A stretch of 40,406 nt of DNA from Nodosilinea sp. LEGE 07298 (lineage in GTDB: Bacteria; Cyanobacteriota; Cyanobacteriia; Phormidesmidales; Phormidesmidaceae), in assembly GCF_015207265.1 (NCBI RefSeq), contig NZ_JADEXE010000023.1, positions 1 through 40,406 on the forward strand. The letters run 5' to 3'. Below the pieces are notes generated by a model. The model did no database searches. It had not been told where the DNA came from and saw nothing but the letters and a program-made list of their open reading frames with translations. The position numbers were made by a program, and so were the translations under genes. Position 1 is the first letter of the stretch. Every line of letters begins with the position of its first letter. Shown here one piece after another: positions 28,665 through 36,927 of the stretch.

Positions 28665-29000
28665 ATGTCCGACGACTCGACTTCCGCCAGCCCACTCGCG
28701 CCGACACCGGTAGCCAAAATTTTGCAGTGCTTTAGTGGGGCCTTCGTGGCGGGCACCATTGCCGTGTTGGCCTACCGCCTCATGCTTTCTATTGCCGCCA
28801 ACTTTGCGGCCCATCCGGTAGTATCGGACAATCCGGCGGTGGCTAACATTTCAGCGGCGGTGCGCACCCTGGTAGTGGGCATGGCGGCTCTGGGGTCGGG
28901 GGTTTTTGGCTTGGCGGGGCTGGGGCTGTTTTTGCTGGGCATTCAGCTCCTCCTGGGGCGACTGACGGGTCGGCCTGCTGCCCCTTCTAAAGAGCAGTAG
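28665..29000 (+). CDS. DUF3082-family membrane protein
   Basis: A 111-residue protein with a Ser/Pro/Ala-rich N-terminus and membrane helices at about 20-46 and 65-100. LQCFSGAFVAGTIAVLAYRL and VRTLVVGMAALGSGVFGLAG match the pattern of the cyanobacterial and plastid DUF3082 family, whose function is unknown. ATG start; no strong ribosome site. It stands between selO and a PHP gene, with a long palindrome in the downstream gap. Confidence 0.7.
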   Translation: MSDDSTSASPLAPTPVAKILQCFSGAFVAGTIAVLAYRLMLSIAANFAAHPVVSDNPAVANISAAVRTLVVGMAALGSGVFGLAGLGLFLLGIQLLLGRLTGRPAAPSKEQ

Positions 29001-29066
29001 ACGTTTCCCCATGGAAAGCTGGCGTTTGATTGGTCAGTAACGAACACTTTGCCGGGGTTATTTTTG

Positions 29067-29092
29067 TTAGGTTAAAGATATCTTTAACCTAA
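29067..29092. repeat. 26-bp perfect palindrome
   Basis: Each half reads TTAGGTTAAAGAT and the whole is its own reverse complement with no loop. It contains TTTAACCT on both strands, the same octamer as the first unit of the pst Pho box. It lies in the 258-base gap before the PHP gene; a dimeric repressor site or cruciform is possible. No gene is seen in the gap. Confidence 0.7.
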
Positions 29093-29258
29093 TGGTTAGG
29101 CACGAATTAAGGTCTGTAGCACGGCTCCAACCCGAGCTGAGAGACAGAAATTTTGGTCAATTAGCGACCAGAGCACAAATTTTTCCTCAGTCAACGGACC
29201 AAAGTTATATATTTAATAAAGAACGTTAGGTAAAACGCAGCACTTCACACCAAGATTC

Positions 29259-29996
29259 ATGGTTGTCACTCACAGTCTCAGCACCCTTATCCAGCTCCCT
29301 CGCACCGGGGATGCCGAAATGCTGAGAGAAATTTTTACTGCTATCGATGCAACCAGCTGCCCCTACACCTACAACTTTCACATGCATACCGCCTGCTCGG
29401 ACGGCAAGCTTACCCCTGCCGGCCTGATGGAGCAGGTCGTTGATATCAACCTCAGTGCCTTCGCCATTACCGACCACCACACCGTCAAGGGCTACCAGCA
29501 GGCCAAAGCCTGGCTCGAAGACTGGCAGTGGCGCAACCCCACCTCGTTGCGCAGTCGTCAGCGGGGTAAGGGGGGGGCCGTACCCCGATTGTTTACCGGC
29601 GTAGAAATTACCGCCCTTCTGGCCGAGACCGAAGTGCACATTTTGGGCTATGGTTTTGCGCCTGCCCACGACGCGATCGAGCCCTACCTACGCAGCTACG
29701 CGCCTCGGGGCGATGCCAAACTAGCGGCAGCGGTAATCGCAGCCATTCAGGCCGCTGGGGGTATTGCGGTGCTGGCTCACCCGGCCCGCTATCGGGTGTC
29801 GGCCAAGACCCTAATTCCGATCGCGGCGGCCCTGGGCATCGACGGGGTAGAAACTTACTACGCCTACGCCAACCCCGAAGACTGGGTACCCTGCCCTCGC
29901 CATACCCCCACCGTCGAGCAGCTTGCCCAAGACTACGGCCTGCTGACCACCTGCGGCACCGATACCCACGGGCCTAGCCTGCTGCGGCGACTGTAG
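29259..29996 (+). CDS. PHP-domain phosphoesterase
   Basis: A 245-residue protein of the polymerase-and-histidinol-phosphatase family, metal-dependent phosphoesterases. Metal ligands are visible in order: NFHMHTACSDG (H41, H43, D48), AITDHHT, GVEIT, the ILGYG strand, LAHPARY and GTDTHG near the C-terminus. This full set suggests an active enzyme, similar to the TrpH/RNase AM group that processes 5' ends of RNA or nucleotides; exact substrate unknown. An internal ATG at residue 21 is an alternative start. The next gene begins six bases after the stop, so they are probably cotranscribed. Confidence 0.88.
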   Translation: MVVTHSLSTLIQLPRTGDAEMLREIFTAIDATSCPYTYNFHMHTACSDGKLTPAGLMEQVVDINLSAFAITDHHTVKGYQQAKAWLEDWQWRNPTSLRSRQRGKGGAVPRLFTGVEITALLAETEVHILGYGFAPAHDAIEPYLRSYAPRGDAKLAAAVIAAIQAAGGIAVLAHPARYRVSAKTLIPIAAALGIDGVETYYAYANPEDWVPCPRHTPTVEQLAQDYGLLTTCGTDTHGPSLLRRL

Positions 29997-30002
29997 CCCC
30001 TC

Positions 30003-31079
30003 ATGGTTGACTACGCGACCCTCAAACGGGTACTGGAGCACGATTTAAAGCAGCAAGAAGCTCGCTACGGCCTGGTGGATGAGGCTCTGCACACGCGGGT
30101 TTGGCTGCATCCTCAGCCCACCGACCGGGTCTGCCTGTTTTTTCATGGCTTTACCGCTGGCCCTTACCAAATGGAGCGGATTGGCCAGCACTTTTACCGG
30201 GCGGGGTACAACGTAGTAGCCCCGCTGCTGCCCGGTCATGGTCGGGCTGGCCACTGGGGTAAAGACAACCCGCCGCCCCTACCCACCGACCCCGAGGTGT
30301 ACCAAACGTTTGGCCTGCAGTGGCTAAATTTGGTCAGTCTGCTGGGCGATCGCGTAGTGGTGGGCGGCCTGTCGGGGGGCGGTACTCTGGCGGCCTGGCT
30401 AGCGCTAGAGAAACCAACCCAGGTCGATCGCGCGGTACTCTGCGCGCCTTACCTCAGCGCCAGCAGCAGGGTGATCGACCTATTTGTGAAAAAAGTCGAT
30501 ACCTACTTTGCCTGGGCCGCTGCCCCCAAGCAAATCGTCAATTCCGCTACGGCAGTCCAAGCGCCACCGCTAGGCTACTCAGGCTTTACGACCCCGGCGC
30601 TGCGGGCCGTACTTGAGCTGGGGCAGCTGTGCCAGCAGCGGGTCAAACAGGCTGCGATCGCCCCCACCTTCACGATCTCTAGCGAGAGCGATCGGGCGGT
30701 TAGCAATTTCGACCATCAGCACTTTTTTGCCGCCGCCCTCAAGCACCAGCCCACCAGCTGGCACGTGCTGTTCAACAAAGTGCTCGATATTCCCCACACC
30801 ATGATGACGGCGCAGGAGGGCAACCGCTACCAACACCTGCTCAACGTGATGATTCAGGCCTTTGTCGAAAGCGACCTGACCTGGGCGGAGGTCGAAGAAA
30901 TTGCCTACCGCATGACCAAGAATCGCCCCTTCAACGCTGTAGTGGCCGATCTGGGCTGGCAGACCAAGGCGTCTAAAGACATGCCCGCCATGGTCACAAT
31001 GGTCGACAAATGGGCGATCGCGGTGAAGCGCGAACTGGACAGTCGGCAGAGGGGGTGGCGATCGCCGCGCGATCGCTAA
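30003..31079 (+). CDS. Alpha/beta hydrolase
   Basis: A 358-residue alpha/beta-hydrolase. The oxyanion region is FFHGFTAGP (about 47-54), the nucleophile elbow GLSGGG has Ser124, the acid is probably the Asp in SSESDRAV, and the catalytic His is in LDIPHTMMT. A C-terminal helical extension (about 295-358) ends in a basic tail partly encoded by HIP1 octamers. Carboxylesterase or thioesterase activity is likely; substrate unknown. It follows the PHP gene by six bases. Its TAA directly abuts the stop codon of the convergent fibrillin gene, leaving no spacer. Confidence 0.82.
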   Translation: MVDYATLKRVLEHDLKQQEARYGLVDEALHTRVWLHPQPTDRVCLFFHGFTAGPYQMERIGQHFYRAGYNVVAPLLPGHGRAGHWGKDNPPPLPTDPEVYQTFGLQWLNLVSLLGDRVVVGGLSGGGTLAAWLALEKPTQVDRAVLCAPYLSASSRVIDLFVKKVDTYFAWAAAPKQIVNSATAVQAPPLGYSGFTTPALRAVLELGQLCQQRVKQAAIAPTFTISSESDRAVSNFDHQHFFAAALKHQPTSWHVLFNKVLDIPHTMMTAQEGNRYQHLLNVMIQAFVESDLTWAEVEEIAYRMTKNRPFNAVVADLGWQTKASKDMPAMVTMVDKWAIAVKRELDSRQRGWRSPRDR

Positions 31080-31769
31080 CTACCGCCGAAACACAAACAA
31101 GTTGCCCGTAGCGCCGCGCCCAAACCGCAGATCTTCATCCAGGTAGGAGGTAATCCACAGGGCTTCCTGGCGCAGAAACTCTAGCACCGGTACGGTGATC
31201 TGGGGTAGGTTTAGCCCGGTGATGCCCAGCAGGCGGGTGGCCTGCACGCTAATCGCCCCAAAACTAACGCGGGCGCTTTCGCCTTCCTCGAAGGGTTGCC
31301 AAATGCCCTGGGCGGTGGCGGTGAGTTCGCCTAGAAACGGCAGCGAGAGCACGGCCCCATTTTCGGTGGCGATCGCTCCCAGGGGCCAGTCTTTAGCGAT
31401 CGCCCCCGAAACTCGATTGGCGATCGCCCCCAGGGGTCGGCCTTTGACCATCGCAGCGCCATCGCCTTCAGGGCCGGTCAACCGCTGCCACACCCGCTGA
31501 ATGCCTACGGGTATTGGGAACTGGCGACTGATACGGCGCGTGACCACCGTGCCCCGCGAGGCGTACACTAGCGCCCAAGACCCCAACAGCATGGGCCAGT
31601 GCTCCTGGCGCAGGGGCTGATCGATCGGGTTGAGCGTTTCTAATTCACAGATAATTTGATCGATCGCAGGGTGCTCGGCAGGCAGGATGGCATCCTCGGG
31701 TTCCAGGGTCTCGATCTGCTGGAGCAGCTGGGTTTTGAGCTGAAGGCGGCGTTGATGAACGGGAGTCAT
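31080..31769 (-). CDS. PAP/fibrillin-family protein
   Basis: A 229-residue protein of the plastid-lipid-associated protein (fibrillin) family, lipocalin-like proteins that bind lipids at thylakoids and help in photoprotection. The N-terminal helix, the WPMLLGSWALVYASRGT strand, then GIWQPFEEGESARVSFGAISV and the final ITSYLDEDLRFGRGATGNLFVF motif, which ends the family domain, are clear. Residues 112-134 contain GAIA three times, encoded by three HIP1 octamers within 59 bases (31369-31427); this looks like a HIP1-driven in-frame insertion in a loop. It is convergent with the hydrolase and 64 bases downstream of glcF. Confidence 0.82.
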   Translation of the reverse strand: MTPVHQRRLQLKTQLLQQIETLEPEDAILPAEHPAIDQIICELETLNPIDQPLRQEHWPMLLGSWALVYASRGTVVTRRISRQFPIPVGIQRVWQRLTGPEGDGAAMVKGRPLGAIANRVSGAIAKDWPLGAIATENGAVLSLPFLGELTATAQGIWQPFEEGESARVSFGAISVQATRLLGITGLNLPQITVPVLEFLRQEALWITSYLDEDLRFGRGATGNLFVFRR

Positions 31770-31833
31770 TGTGGCAGAGACATGAAGGGGATGGCCGGAT
31801 TGCGGCCTAGAGTTTTAGGATACCCCCGTCGGG

Positions 31834-33207
31834 TCAGCCATGATTCTCCAAGGGTAGCGGCACCCCGCGAATGGAGTGATCCAGTAGCTCGATGGGGTGA
31901 AAGAGAGGCATGGTGCGATCTTGATCGGCCATGTGCTGCTGAATCTGTAGCGAGCAGCCGGGGTTGGGGGAGGCCACCAGCGCCGCGCCCGTATTCAGCA
32001 GGTTCTTGACCTTCATCTGGCCCAGCTCGGTAGCAACGTCGGGGTGCAGCATGTTGTAGACCCCAGCGCTGCCGCAGCACAGCGCTGCATCGATGGGTTC
32101 CCGCAGGGTGACGCCGGGAATTTGCTTCAGCAGCTGGCGAGGCTGTAGGCTAATTTTTTGGCCGTGCAGCAGGTGGCAGGCATCTTGATAGACGACGGGC
32201 AGGGTGCCCTCGGTGATCGGGTGCAGGGGCGTTGTTAGCCCTACCTGGGCCAGAAATTCCTGTACGTCTCTAACTTTGTCGACAAAGGCTTGGGCGCGAT
32301 CGCGGTACTCCGGGTCATCCTGCAAGATGTGGTGGTACTCCTTCAGCGTGTGGCCGCAGCCCGCTGCATTGATCACCACAAAATCGACCCCAGCAGCCTC
32401 AAAGCAGTTGATCATGTGGCGGGCCAGGGTTTGGGCCTGGGCCTCTTGCCCCTGGTGGGCGGGCAGCGCCGAGCAGCACCCCTGCGCGTGGGGAATTACC
32501 ACTTCGCAGCCGTTAGCACTCAGCACCCGCGCCGTGGCGGCATTCACATCGGAAAAAAACACCCGCTGCACGCAGCCCAACACCATGCCCACCCGGTAGC
32601 GCTTTTCGCCCACCGCCGGGATGAGTTCGGGTAGGTCATCCTGAAAGCTCTCGGCAGTGATTGGGGGCAGCAGCGACTCCATCGCCGCTAGGCTGGGGGA
32701 AAGTTTGGCCAGCAGCCCGGTTTTCTGCACCAGCTTGGAAATGCCCAGCTTTTGGTACAGGTACAGCGGCCCCGCTATGGCCCGCAGCCTGGTGGGGTAG
32801 GGGAACAGGCTGAAGATCAGCGATCGCACCAGCCGCTCTGGCAAAGGCCGACTGTGGTTGCGCTCGACCTGGGGCCGCACCGCCGCAATCAGCTGGTCGT
32901 ACTGCACCCCCGAGGGGCAGGCAGTAGTGCAGGCCAGACAGCCCAGGCACGAGTCGAAGTGCTTCGCTGAAGTGGCCGACAGGGGCGCTTCGCCAGTGTT
33001 GATCGCATCCATTAAATAAATGCGGCCCCGGGGTGAGTCCATTTCGGTGCCGAGCACCCGGTAGCTGGGGCAGGTGGTGAGGCAAAACCCGCAGTGCACG
33101 CAGGCATCGATCAGCTTGGGGTCGGGAGGGTGCTGGGCATCGAAGCCGTTGGCCACACTGGCGGCTGTGGGCCAAGCGAGGGGCGCTGAAGACTCTGAGG
33201 TCGGCAT
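31834..33207 (-). CDS. glcF: Glycolate oxidase/dehydrogenase iron-sulfur subunit GlcF
   Basis: GlcF carries electrons from the flavin subunit GlcD during glycolate oxidation in photorespiration. From ATG 33207 it has 457 residues: two 4Fe-4S motifs, CVHCGFCLTTCPS and CLGCLACTTACPSG, then two CCG (cysteine-rich) domains with GCCSALPAHQG and LCCGSAGVYN. A TTG at 33291 would add 28 residues. glcD is not in the window. Upstream nadE is in the same direction 95 bases away, and the fibrillin gene lies 64 bases downstream, so a loose cluster is possible. A related (Fe-S)-binding subunit such as LutA/LldE is less likely given length and motif order. Confidence 0.88.
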   Translation of the reverse strand: MPTSESSAPLAWPTAASVANGFDAQHPPDPKLIDACVHCGFCLTTCPSYRVLGTEMDSPRGRIYLMDAINTGEAPLSATSAKHFDSCLGCLACTTACPSGVQYDQLIAAVRPQVERNHSRPLPERLVRSLIFSLFPYPTRLRAIAGPLYLYQKLGISKLVQKTGLLAKLSPSLAAMESLLPPITAESFQDDLPELIPAVGEKRYRVGMVLGCVQRVFFSDVNAATARVLSANGCEVVIPHAQGCCSALPAHQGQEAQAQTLARHMINCFEAAGVDFVVINAAGCGHTLKEYHHILQDDPEYRDRAQAFVDKVRDVQEFLAQVGLTTPLHPITEGTLPVVYQDACHLLHGQKISLQPRQLLKQIPGVTLREPIDAALCCGSAGVYNMLHPDVATELGQMKVKNLLNTGAALVASPNPGCSLQIQQHMADQDRTMPLFHPIELLDHSIRGVPLPLENHG

Positions 33208-33302
33208 GGAGACGCGGGTAAGGGCTATGTTTAGGCTAGCGCGATCGCTCCCAGCTTTTGCCGCCCTGCCGCAAAAATCCTGCAATGCCAACCATAGGGA
33301 AT

Positions 33303-35102
33303 CTAGGTCTGCAACAGTGGCTCAGGGTCGGACGGCTGGGCTATGGCTTGTACCTCACTGGTCCAGCGGTTGGCGATCGGCATGCGCCAGCCCATACCAA
33401 AGGCGCGATCGGTGACCTTGAGCACGGGCGGAGCCTGCCGCCGCTTGAACTCAGCCCGCGCCACCAGCCGCACCACCTTGTCGACCACGGCAGCATCGTG
33501 GCCAGCGGCAACCATGTCGGCCACCGACTCGTGGCGCTGCACTAGGCGTTCCAAAATGTCATCTAGCACGTCGTAGGAGGGCAAAGAGTCTTGGTCCACC
33601 TGGCCGGGCTTGAGTTCGGCGCTGGGGGGCTTGTCGAGAATGTGCTGGGGAATGAGGCCATCGGTGAGGGCGCTGGCGCGATCGCCTAGTTCTGCCAAAT
33701 CACCAGGGGCAGCGCCACTATCACCCCGGCCCGCCTGCTGATTGAGCCATTGGCAGAGGGCATAGACCCGCGTTTTGGGCACGTCGGCAATCACCGCCAG
33801 GCCGCCGTTCATGTCGCCGTATAGGGTGCAGTAGCCCACCGCCATCTCCGACTTGTTGCCCGTGGATAGCAGCAGGTGGCCAAATTTATTTGAAATGGCC
33901 ATCAGCAGGTTGCCGCGAATGCGCGACTGAATATTCTCCTCAGCAATGCCGGGGCTAGTGTCTGCGAATAGGGGGTCGAGCACCTGGTCGTAGTCAGCCA
34001 TCAGCGGGCCGATGGCCAAGGTTTGGTGGGCTATACCCAAATTTTGGGCTAGGGCCAGGGCATCGGTGACCGAATGCTCGGAACTGTAGGGGGAGGGCAT
34101 CAGTACGCCCAGCACGTTAGCGGGGCCAAGGGCCGCAGCAGCGATCGCCGCTACCAGGGCCGAGTCAATACCGCCGCTAAGGCCAATCACCGCCTTAGAG
34201 AAGCCGCACTTGTGGGTATAGTCGCGCACCCCCAGCACCAGGGCCGACCAGAGCGCTTCGTTTTCATCGACCGGCAGGGGCGCGATCGCGGTCGGGCACA
34301 GCTCGTGCCCAACGGGGTCATACTCCACCACCGCCAGTCCGGCTTGAAAGGCGGGCAGCCGCGCCACCAGTTCGCCCTGACGGTTAAAGGCCATACTGGT
34401 GCCGTCGAAAATCAGGTCATCGTTCGCTCCGACCTGGTTGACGTAGAGAATGGGGCAGCGGAACCGGGCCGCACTGTGGGCCAGCATGGCGGAGCGGAGC
34501 TGGGCTTTATTGACCGAATAGGGTGAGGCGGAGAGGTTGATGACGATATCGACGCCTTCACCGGCCAGATCGGCGATCGGGTTGCGAGGGTAGCTGCGCC
34601 CGCCCCAAAACTCTTCGTCGTTCCACAGGTCTTCGCAGATCGTGACGCCCACCCGAATGCCCCAGTCGCCGCAGGGTAGGGTAAAGCTGCTTGGCCCCTG
34701 CCCCGCCGCGAAGTAGCGGTTTTCGTCGAAAACATCGTAGGTGGGCAACAGCTGCTTGTGAAACACCTGCTGCACCCGGCCACCCTGGAGCAGGGCCGTG
34801 CTGTTAAACAAAGGCTTTTCGCCAGAGTAGCGGGCTTTGGGATTGGCGGCAGCGTAGCCGACCAGCACCGCTAGATGAGGTGGTAGATCCCTCGCCAGAT
34901 TGTCTAGGGTCTCGGCCATCGCGTGGATAAAGCCCGGTCGCAGCAGCAGATCGCGGGGTGGGTAGCCGCACAGCACCAGCTCGGTTGTGACCAGGACCTG
35001 GGCTCCCAATCGATCGGCCTGGCGGGCGGCATCGAGCACCTGCTGAGCATTGTGGGTCAGGTCGCCAATGGTGGGGTTAAGCTGGGCGATCGCAAATTTC
35101 AT
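33303..35102 (-). CDS. nadE: Glutamine-dependent NAD+ synthetase NadE
   Basis: NadE amidates nicotinate adenine dinucleotide to NAD+, taking ammonia from glutamine. From ATG 35102 it has 599 residues: an N-terminal nitrilase-like amidase (FAIAQLNPTIGDL; ELVLCGYPPRDL; catalytic Cys in GVTICEDLWND) and a C-terminal synthetase with the PP-loop GLSGGIDSALVAAIAA and STGNKSEMAVGYCTLYGDM. The longer frame to 35285 would run through an inverted repeat and into the methyltransferase gene, so ATG 35102 with the usual MKFAIAQLNP start is preferred. It is the last gene of the minus-strand NAD block, after a 100-base gap invaded by a repeat. Confidence 0.96.
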   Translation of the reverse strand: MKFAIAQLNPTIGDLTHNAQQVLDAARQADRLGAQVLVTTELVLCGYPPRDLLLRPGFIHAMAETLDNLARDLPPHLAVLVGYAAANPKARYSGEKPLFNSTALLQGGRVQQVFHKQLLPTYDVFDENRYFAAGQGPSSFTLPCGDWGIRVGVTICEDLWNDEEFWGGRSYPRNPIADLAGEGVDIVINLSASPYSVNKAQLRSAMLAHSAARFRCPILYVNQVGANDDLIFDGTSMAFNRQGELVARLPAFQAGLAVVEYDPVGHELCPTAIAPLPVDENEALWSALVLGVRDYTHKCGFSKAVIGLSGGIDSALVAAIAAAALGPANVLGVLMPSPYSSEHSVTDALALAQNLGIAHQTLAIGPLMADYDQVLDPLFADTSPGIAEENIQSRIRGNLLMAISNKFGHLLLSTGNKSEMAVGYCTLYGDMNGGLAVIADVPKTRVYALCQWLNQQAGRGDSGAAPGDLAELGDRASALTDGLIPQHILDKPPSAELKPGQVDQDSLPSYDVLDDILERLVQRHESVADMVAAGHDAAVVDKVVRLVARAEFKRRQAPPVLKVTDRAFGMGWRMPIANRWTSEVQAIAQPSDPEPLLQT

Positions 35103-35154
35103 AGGAGTTAACGGATAAAAAAGGAATTTCGACCAAAACGCTAGCGGTAGTTTG

Positions 35155-35207
35155 CCTGAGAATTTATCGCTGGCTGAGCGGAGTCGAAGCAGCGGTAAAT
35201 TCTCAGG
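35155..35207. repeat. 18-bp inverted repeat flanking the GAGCGGAGTCGAAG motif
   Basis: CCTGAGAATTTATCGCTG (35155-35172) and CAGCGGTAAATTCTCAGG (35190-35207) pair at all 18 positions with one G-T; the 17-base loop is GCTGAGCGGAGTCGAAG. It covers the last codon and stop of the methyltransferase gene and most of the spacer before nadE. It could attenuate nadE transcription. Confidence 0.75.
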
Positions 35208-36174
35208 CTTCAGTGGGTATGGTTTTTTTAGGGCGGTGGCGCTGGGCAGCCAGGGTATTGCGCTCCCAAAACACGCCATCGGCATAACCCTGAATGCTGG
35301 GATCTAAATTGACTAGCGCCAACCGCTTCTCAGCCAGGCAGCAGTAGTCAACATCTTGCTCAATACCCACATACCGCCGCCCCAGCTTTTTGGCCACCAC
35401 CGAGGTTGTACCGCTGCCGAGAAATGGGTCAAAGACGACATCATTGGGTTTAGAACTGGCGAGAATTAGTTTGGCAACGAGTTTCTCGGGTTTTTGCGTC
35501 GGATGATCGGTGTTTTCGGACATTGACCAAAAGGGCACGGTAATGTCAGTCCACAGGTTAGACGGATGGGTGAGGCGATAGTGTTCTGAGCCGCTGTCGT
35601 CCCAGTCTTTGGGTTGGCCGGTTGAATTTCGGTAGGGAGCCATCACTTGACGCTTAAGCTTCACCGCATCCACATTAAAGGTGTAATGTTCAGATACCGT
35701 GCAGAACCAAATATCTTCGCTAGCGTTCTTCCAGTTGGCCTGGGCACCGCGCCCTTTTTCACGTTCCCAAGTAATTCTATTTTTAATCAAAAAGTATTTT
35801 TCTAGAACTGGATACATGGCTGTTGAGGTGGCCCAGTCGGCGCAAAAATAGGCAGAGGCACTGGGTTTGAGCAGGGGTATGAGCTGAGCAATCCAGCGAT
35901 CTAGCCAGTCGGCGTAGGTGGCGCGATCGCACTGCTTAAACCTCTTGCCGTTGAAGTCTTTAGTCAAGTTGTAGGGCGGATCAACAATCAGCAAATCGAC
36001 AAAAGTCTGGGGCAGATGACGTAGGGCACCAAACACATCCTGACAGATGGTTTTATTGAGAATGTCGGCGGTAGATCGATCGCCATTCAGGCTGATTAAA
36101 CCCGGCGAAAATCTATCTCGATCTTCATCAGTGAGGTCTATAGTTCGATTTTTAGGTGCTCTGACTTTCATCAT
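35203..36174 (-). CDS. Site-specific DNA methyltransferase (beta class), apparently solitary
   Basis: A 323-residue methyltransferase. The catalytic motif IV DPPYNL (about 65-70) comes before the S-adenosylmethionine motif VFDPFLGSGTT (about 245-255), which defines the beta class of N6-adenine/N4-cytosine enzymes; HPTQKPEKL precedes the latter, as usual. No restriction endonuclease gene is nearby, so it is probably one of the orphan methyltransferases conserved in cyanobacteria (GATC-, GGCC- or HIP1-related types); I cannot tell which. It starts six bases after the nrtR stop and ends in an inverted repeat before nadE, so it is embedded in the NAD gene block. Confidence 0.88.
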   Translation of the reverse strand: MMKVRAPKNRTIDLTDEDRDRFSPGLISLNGDRSTADILNKTICQDVFGALRHLPQTFVDLLIVDPPYNLTKDFNGKRFKQCDRATYADWLDRWIAQLIPLLKPSASAYFCADWATSTAMYPVLEKYFLIKNRITWEREKGRGAQANWKNASEDIWFCTVSEHYTFNVDAVKLKRQVMAPYRNSTGQPKDWDDSGSEHYRLTHPSNLWTDITVPFWSMSENTDHPTQKPEKLVAKLILASSKPNDVVFDPFLGSGTTSVVAKKLGRRYVGIEQDVDYCCLAEKRLALVNLDPSIQGYADGVFWERNTLAAQRHRPKKTIPTEA

Positions 36175-36180
36175 TACAAA

Positions 36181-36927
36181 TCAAATAAACACCATCGGCT
36201 TGTCTTTACAGGGCTCAAAGGCGTCGGCATCGAACCGATACAGGCTGGCGGGTCGCCCGGCCCCGCGCGAGGTTTTGCAGCCGGTATCCTGCAAAAAGCC
36301 CAGCTTGAGCAGCCGGGCGCGAAAGTTGGAATAGTCGGAAAAACCTTCTCCCAAAACGGTGACGTAGAGCTGGTAGAGGTCACCCAGGGTAAAGACTTCG
36401 GGCAGCACGTCGAAGGCGATTGGGCTGTACTCTAGCTTGTTGCGCAGACGGCGGTAGCCGTAGGCCAAAATTTCGTTGTGGTCGAAGGCGAGCTGGGGCA
36501 CCTGGGCCAGCGGGTACCAGGCAATACCGCTGACGCCGTCGGCGATCAGTTCAGCATCTTCGAAGCGCACCAGGGCAAAGTGGCTGACGGAGAGGTAGCG
36601 CACATCAAAGGCAGTCGGCGACTCGCGGGGGTCGCGATCGGGGCCGCCGAAGGTATAGAGCTGCTCCAGATAAAGGGTGTTGACCCGAATTTTTTCGGCC
36701 AGCACTCGGTAGGCGGCGTCTTCTAACGATTCGCCCTGGCGCACCAGGGTACCGGGCAGGCTCCAGTAGCCTGCAAAGGGGGTATCAGGGCGCATAACCA
36801 CCAGCACCAGCAGCCGGTTTTGCTGAGTATCTACAGAAAAAATTACGTTGTCGACCCCCACCTTAAAGTCGGCCAGGGGCACCGGGCTTAGGGGGTGGTC
36901 AGAGGTTCGTTGGAGTTTTGCGGACAT
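36181..36927 (-). CDS. nrtR: NrtR-type Nudix transcriptional regulator of NAD metabolism
   Basis: NrtR represses NAD biosynthesis and salvage genes and is released by ADP-ribose-type ligands. The 248-residue protein has an N-terminal Nudix domain (about 22-150) and a C-terminal winged helix (about 160-240; LPEVFTLGDLYQLYVTVLGE is the NrtR hallmark). The Nudix box is degenerate: of the REUxEE core, R74 and E78 remain but the two other glutamates are V75 and K79, so hydrolysis is probably lost and ligand sensing kept. It overlaps the nadD 3' end by 40 bases, implying coupling. Its likely target is the palindrome before pncB. Confidence 0.85.
   Translation of the reverse strand: MSAKLQRTSDHPLSPVPLADFKVGVDNVIFSVDTQQNRLLVLVVMRPDTPFAGYWSLPGTLVRQGESLEDAAYRVLAEKIRVNTLYLEQLYTFGGPDRDPRESPTAFDVRYLSVSHFALVRFEDAELIADGVSGIAWYPLAQVPQLAFDHNEILAYGYRRLRNKLEYSPIAFDVLPEVFTLGDLYQLYVTVLGEGFSDYSNFRARLLKLGFLQDTGCKTSRGAGRPASLYRFDADAFEPCKDKPMVFI

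Noticed and set aside
35103-35285. N-terminal extension of nadE by 61 residues
   Set aside because: It runs through an inverted repeat and into the methyltransferase gene; NadE families begin at the MKFAIAQ methionine.
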